Source: Ignavibacteria bacterium GWC2_36_12
GTDB lineage: Bacteria; Bacteroidota; Ignavibacteria; Ignavibacteriales; Ignavibacteriaceae
Length of the DNA: 44,193 bases
Direction: 5' to 3'
NCBI GenBank assembly: GCA_001802795.1
Contig: MGZZ01000002.1
Coordinates: forward strand, 1-44,193
Position 1 is the first letter of the stretch. Each line of letters begins with the position of its first letter. The notes beneath the pieces are model-generated. The model saw nothing but the letters and a program-made list of their open reading frames with translations, was not told the origin of the DNA and made no database searches. The position numbers and the translations under genes are program-made. Of the stretch, positions 42,413 through 44,193 are shown piece after piece.

Positions 42413-44071
42413 ATGATATATTTGATAGTTTTTTTTACAAGCCTTGTACTGACTCTTTTTTTTACTCCAGCGCTCATTGATTTTATTACCCGAATAAAAG
42501 TGGTTGATTTACCGGGCGAAAGACGGGTAAACAAAAGCGCTATTCCCAGGATGGGCGGGCTTATCATTTATGTGGTAGTTCTGATATTAGTAATAAGTTT
42601 TTACGGGAATCTTAACTCTGTAAGATTTTTTATTTTAGCTTCCGGTCTCATTGCTCTGCTCGGGATCGTGGACGATATGGTTGGAGTTAAGTGGAATCAT
42701 AAATTCATTATCCAGTTCCTGATGTCTTTCTTTCTTATTTATTTTCTTGCAGGCAATTTCGATGTGGTGAATTTTTTCGGCATAGAGCTTGTCTTCCCTC
42801 TTAATTATCTTCTTATGATTCTGCTTATAGTTGGAGTAATAAATTCCATAAACATGCTCGATGGTCTCGATGGTCTTGTAAGCGGTTTTTCTTTGCTTGT
42901 ATTGTTTGTAACTTTTCTTGTGGGCTATAATACCGGGAATAGTCTGCTGCTTATTCTTTCCGCGAGTTTAATGGGAGCGCTTATCGGTTTTCTTAAGTTT
43001 AATGCTTTCCCCGCGAAAATATTTCTCGGTGATACCGGCTCGTACACACTGGGATTTTTTCTTATAACAGCATCGTTGCTGGCAGGCATAAGTTCAAAAA
43101 CCCGCACCCTCGATCTTACATTTGCCGTTATATTGCTTTCGGTTCCTATACTCGATACTGTTAAAGTTATGCTGATGAGGCTGTTGAACAAAAGGAACCC
43201 GTTTTTACCCGACAGGTCTCATATTCATCATATACTGCTTGAAAAAATACCATCACATAAGATTACTGTTTTTATAATAGAAAGCATAGCACTTCTTTTT
43301 GCCGCGCTTTCAATTTATTATCTCTTTGGAAATAAATCTTCAGCTTTAATTGTTTATCTCTTTTTTGCTGTTCCGGTTTTATTTATGCCCTATTTGCTTA
43401 AAGTTGTCAAAGAGCCTTTCTACCCGGAATTTCTGAAAGTAATGAGAAACCGGTTCCCGCAAATTTTTATTAATTTTTATTTAAGATTTATTATCCCGCT
43501 TATTTCTATTCTTACTGTAGCGATGCTTATCGGGCTGGCACCGGTTCAAACCAATACGGGTGATGCTATAATCATTCTTTCGATTCTTTTTGTAATCCTG
43601 ATGTTTGTTTACAGCCTGATTAATTACCAGAAGAATAAATACTTCAACGATATACTTGTATTCTTTAACCTTATGCTTTTTCTTTTTTACAGTAATTACT
43701 CGCATAAAGTTTATTCGCTTTTTAACATATCCGGTTATATGGAAATTAATCCAAAGACGGTTTTAATAATAATGCTTCTGCCCAGCGTGTTGTTTTTCGT
43801 ATTCTTCAGGGAAAAGATGCTGCGGGGAAAATCTTTATTATTTGCCGGCATTGATCTGGTTATACTTGTCTTTATTATGCTGCTTTCGGTTTCATCAAGC
43901 CTTCTGCCCGAAACGCCTTTTGCGAATGCTAATCTTATTTTGTTTCACAGTTTCCTTCTCTATATTTTCTATAAAGTATTTGTTATACTAAAAGGGAAAT
44001 ACAGGATGCCGGTATTTTATCTTTCCTTTGTTATCCCTATTGTTGTTCTTATTCGCTTGCTCGTAGTATAA
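42413..44071 (+). CDS. WecA/MraY-like polyprenyl-phosphate sugar-1-phosphate transferase with long C-terminal extension
   Basis: 552 residues. VDDMVG (86-91), NMLDGLDG (147-154), the FLGDTGS loop (D207) and SHIHH (270-273) are the Mg-binding and catalytic motifs of the glycosyl transferase family 4 (PF00953). It would link the first sugar phosphate to undecaprenyl phosphate, initiating polysaccharide assembly. WecA-type enzymes are about 330-360 residues; here roughly 200 more residues with several hydrophobic segments follow. GAGAGGAATTT upstream may serve as ribosome binding site. Confidence 0.9.
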   Translation: MIYLIVFFTSLVLTLFFTPALIDFITRIKVVDLPGERRVNKSAIPRMGGLIIYVVVLILVISFYGNLNSVRFFILASGLIALLGIVDDMVGVKWNHKFIIQFLMSFFLIYFLAGNFDVVNFFGIELVFPLNYLLMILLIVGVINSINMLDGLDGLVSGFSLLVLFVTFLVGYNTGNSLLLILSASLMGALIGFLKFNAFPAKIFLGDTGSYTLGFFLITASLLAGISSKTRTLDLTFAVILLSVPILDTVKVMLMRLLNKRNPFLPDRSHIHHILLEKIPSHKITVFIIESIALLFAALSIYYLFGNKSSALIVYLFFAVPVLFMPYLLKVVKEPFYPEFLKVMRNRFPQIFINFYLRFIIPLISILTVAMLIGLAPVQTNTGDAIIILSILFVILMFVYSLINYQKNKYFNDILVFFNLMLFLFYSNYSHKVYSLFNISGYMEINPKTVLIIMLLPSVLFFVFFREKMLRGKSLLFAGIDLVILVFIMLLSVSSSLLPETPFANANLILFHSFLLYIFYKVFVILKGKYRMPVFYLSFVIPIVVLIRLLVV

Positions 44072-44193
44072 TAAACTTAGGGTCGTATCATATTTTAGGA
44101 ATTTCAGTCAGTTACGGGCTCTAAAATCCGGAGAATTCTGTCTCTTTTCCTTTAATCTCTCTATATTAGCACCTCAGATTATAAATTAAAAAG
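44072..44193. other. Window end, no gene seen
   Basis: 122 bases after the last stop codon. No repeat word, hairpin or coding remnant was recognised; the region runs off the window. Confidence 0.5.

Overview
The window looks like part of a low-GC Bacteroidota/Ignavibacteriota-type genome. The grounds are AT-rich coding sequence, start codons with few clear Shine-Dalgarno sequences, a Bacteroidota-style promoter match (TTG-N20-TATCTTTG) before the last gene, a Wzi-like outer-membrane barrel, and many MNT/HEPN modules. The phylum is an inference, because no rRNA or tRNA gene was seen.

Left flank (1-8.2 kb): a defence/toxin-antitoxin zone. It holds a partial nucleotidyltransferase-like tail, four MNT/HEPN loci (one a fused MNT-HEPN protein behind an orphan HicB-like antitoxin), and an AAA ATPase. 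Each is separated by 0.3-0.9 kb of non-coding DNA made of degenerate short 'word' repeats (AATGACCAATGAC words, GGTATCCCGCATC words, GATGGAAGATG words), with small palindromes nested inside them. The repeats end directly on a truncated glycosyltransferase.

Centre (8.2-32 kb): one long + strand surface-polysaccharide (O-antigen/capsule type) cluster, almost free of these repeats. It starts with a CDP-3,6-dideoxyhexose pathway: RfbF, RfbG, RfbH with all four iron-sulfur cysteines and the active-site His, and a ferredoxin-less E3-like reductase. These are followed by an SDR reductase and a YerE-like thiamine-diphosphate enzyme, which suggests a branched-chain sugar of the yersiniose type. An RmlC-like epimerase coupled to an RfbJ-like reductase suggests a second, ascarylose-like branch, and there is a CDP-paratose 2-epimerase relative with Phe in place of the catalytic Tyr. 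Then come a Wzx flippase, a Wzy polymerase, several GT2 and GT4 glycosyltransferases, a WecG/TagA enzyme, methyltransferases and a Gfo/Idh oxidoreductase. An FkbM gene and a GT4 gene survive only as remnants.

Right flank (32-44.2 kb): HicBA, a DUF4143-type ATPase carrying an in-frame palindromic insertion, another MntA/HepT pair, a Wzi-like capsule assembly protein, a GT39-like membrane glycosyltransferase and a WecA/MraY-like initiating transferase. Between them are several small putative mobile units. Two are MITE-like inverted-repeat elements sharing a GTCTGTTGYA core. One is a four-helix-bundle (S23/bAvd-like) gene bounded by inverted repeats immediately after the wzi stop codon. The last is a GxxExxY (PD-(D/E)xK-like) gene embedded in TCAGCGTTAATCTGCG repeats, with a dead second copy of its 5' end 1.8 kb away beside a duplicated glycosyltransferase fragment.

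The most unusual feature is this layered repeat ecology: small protein genes tied to particular dispersed word repeats, palindromes inserted into other repeats and into a coding sequence, and genes truncated at repeat edges, all concentrated on both sides of a nearly repeat-free sugar cluster.
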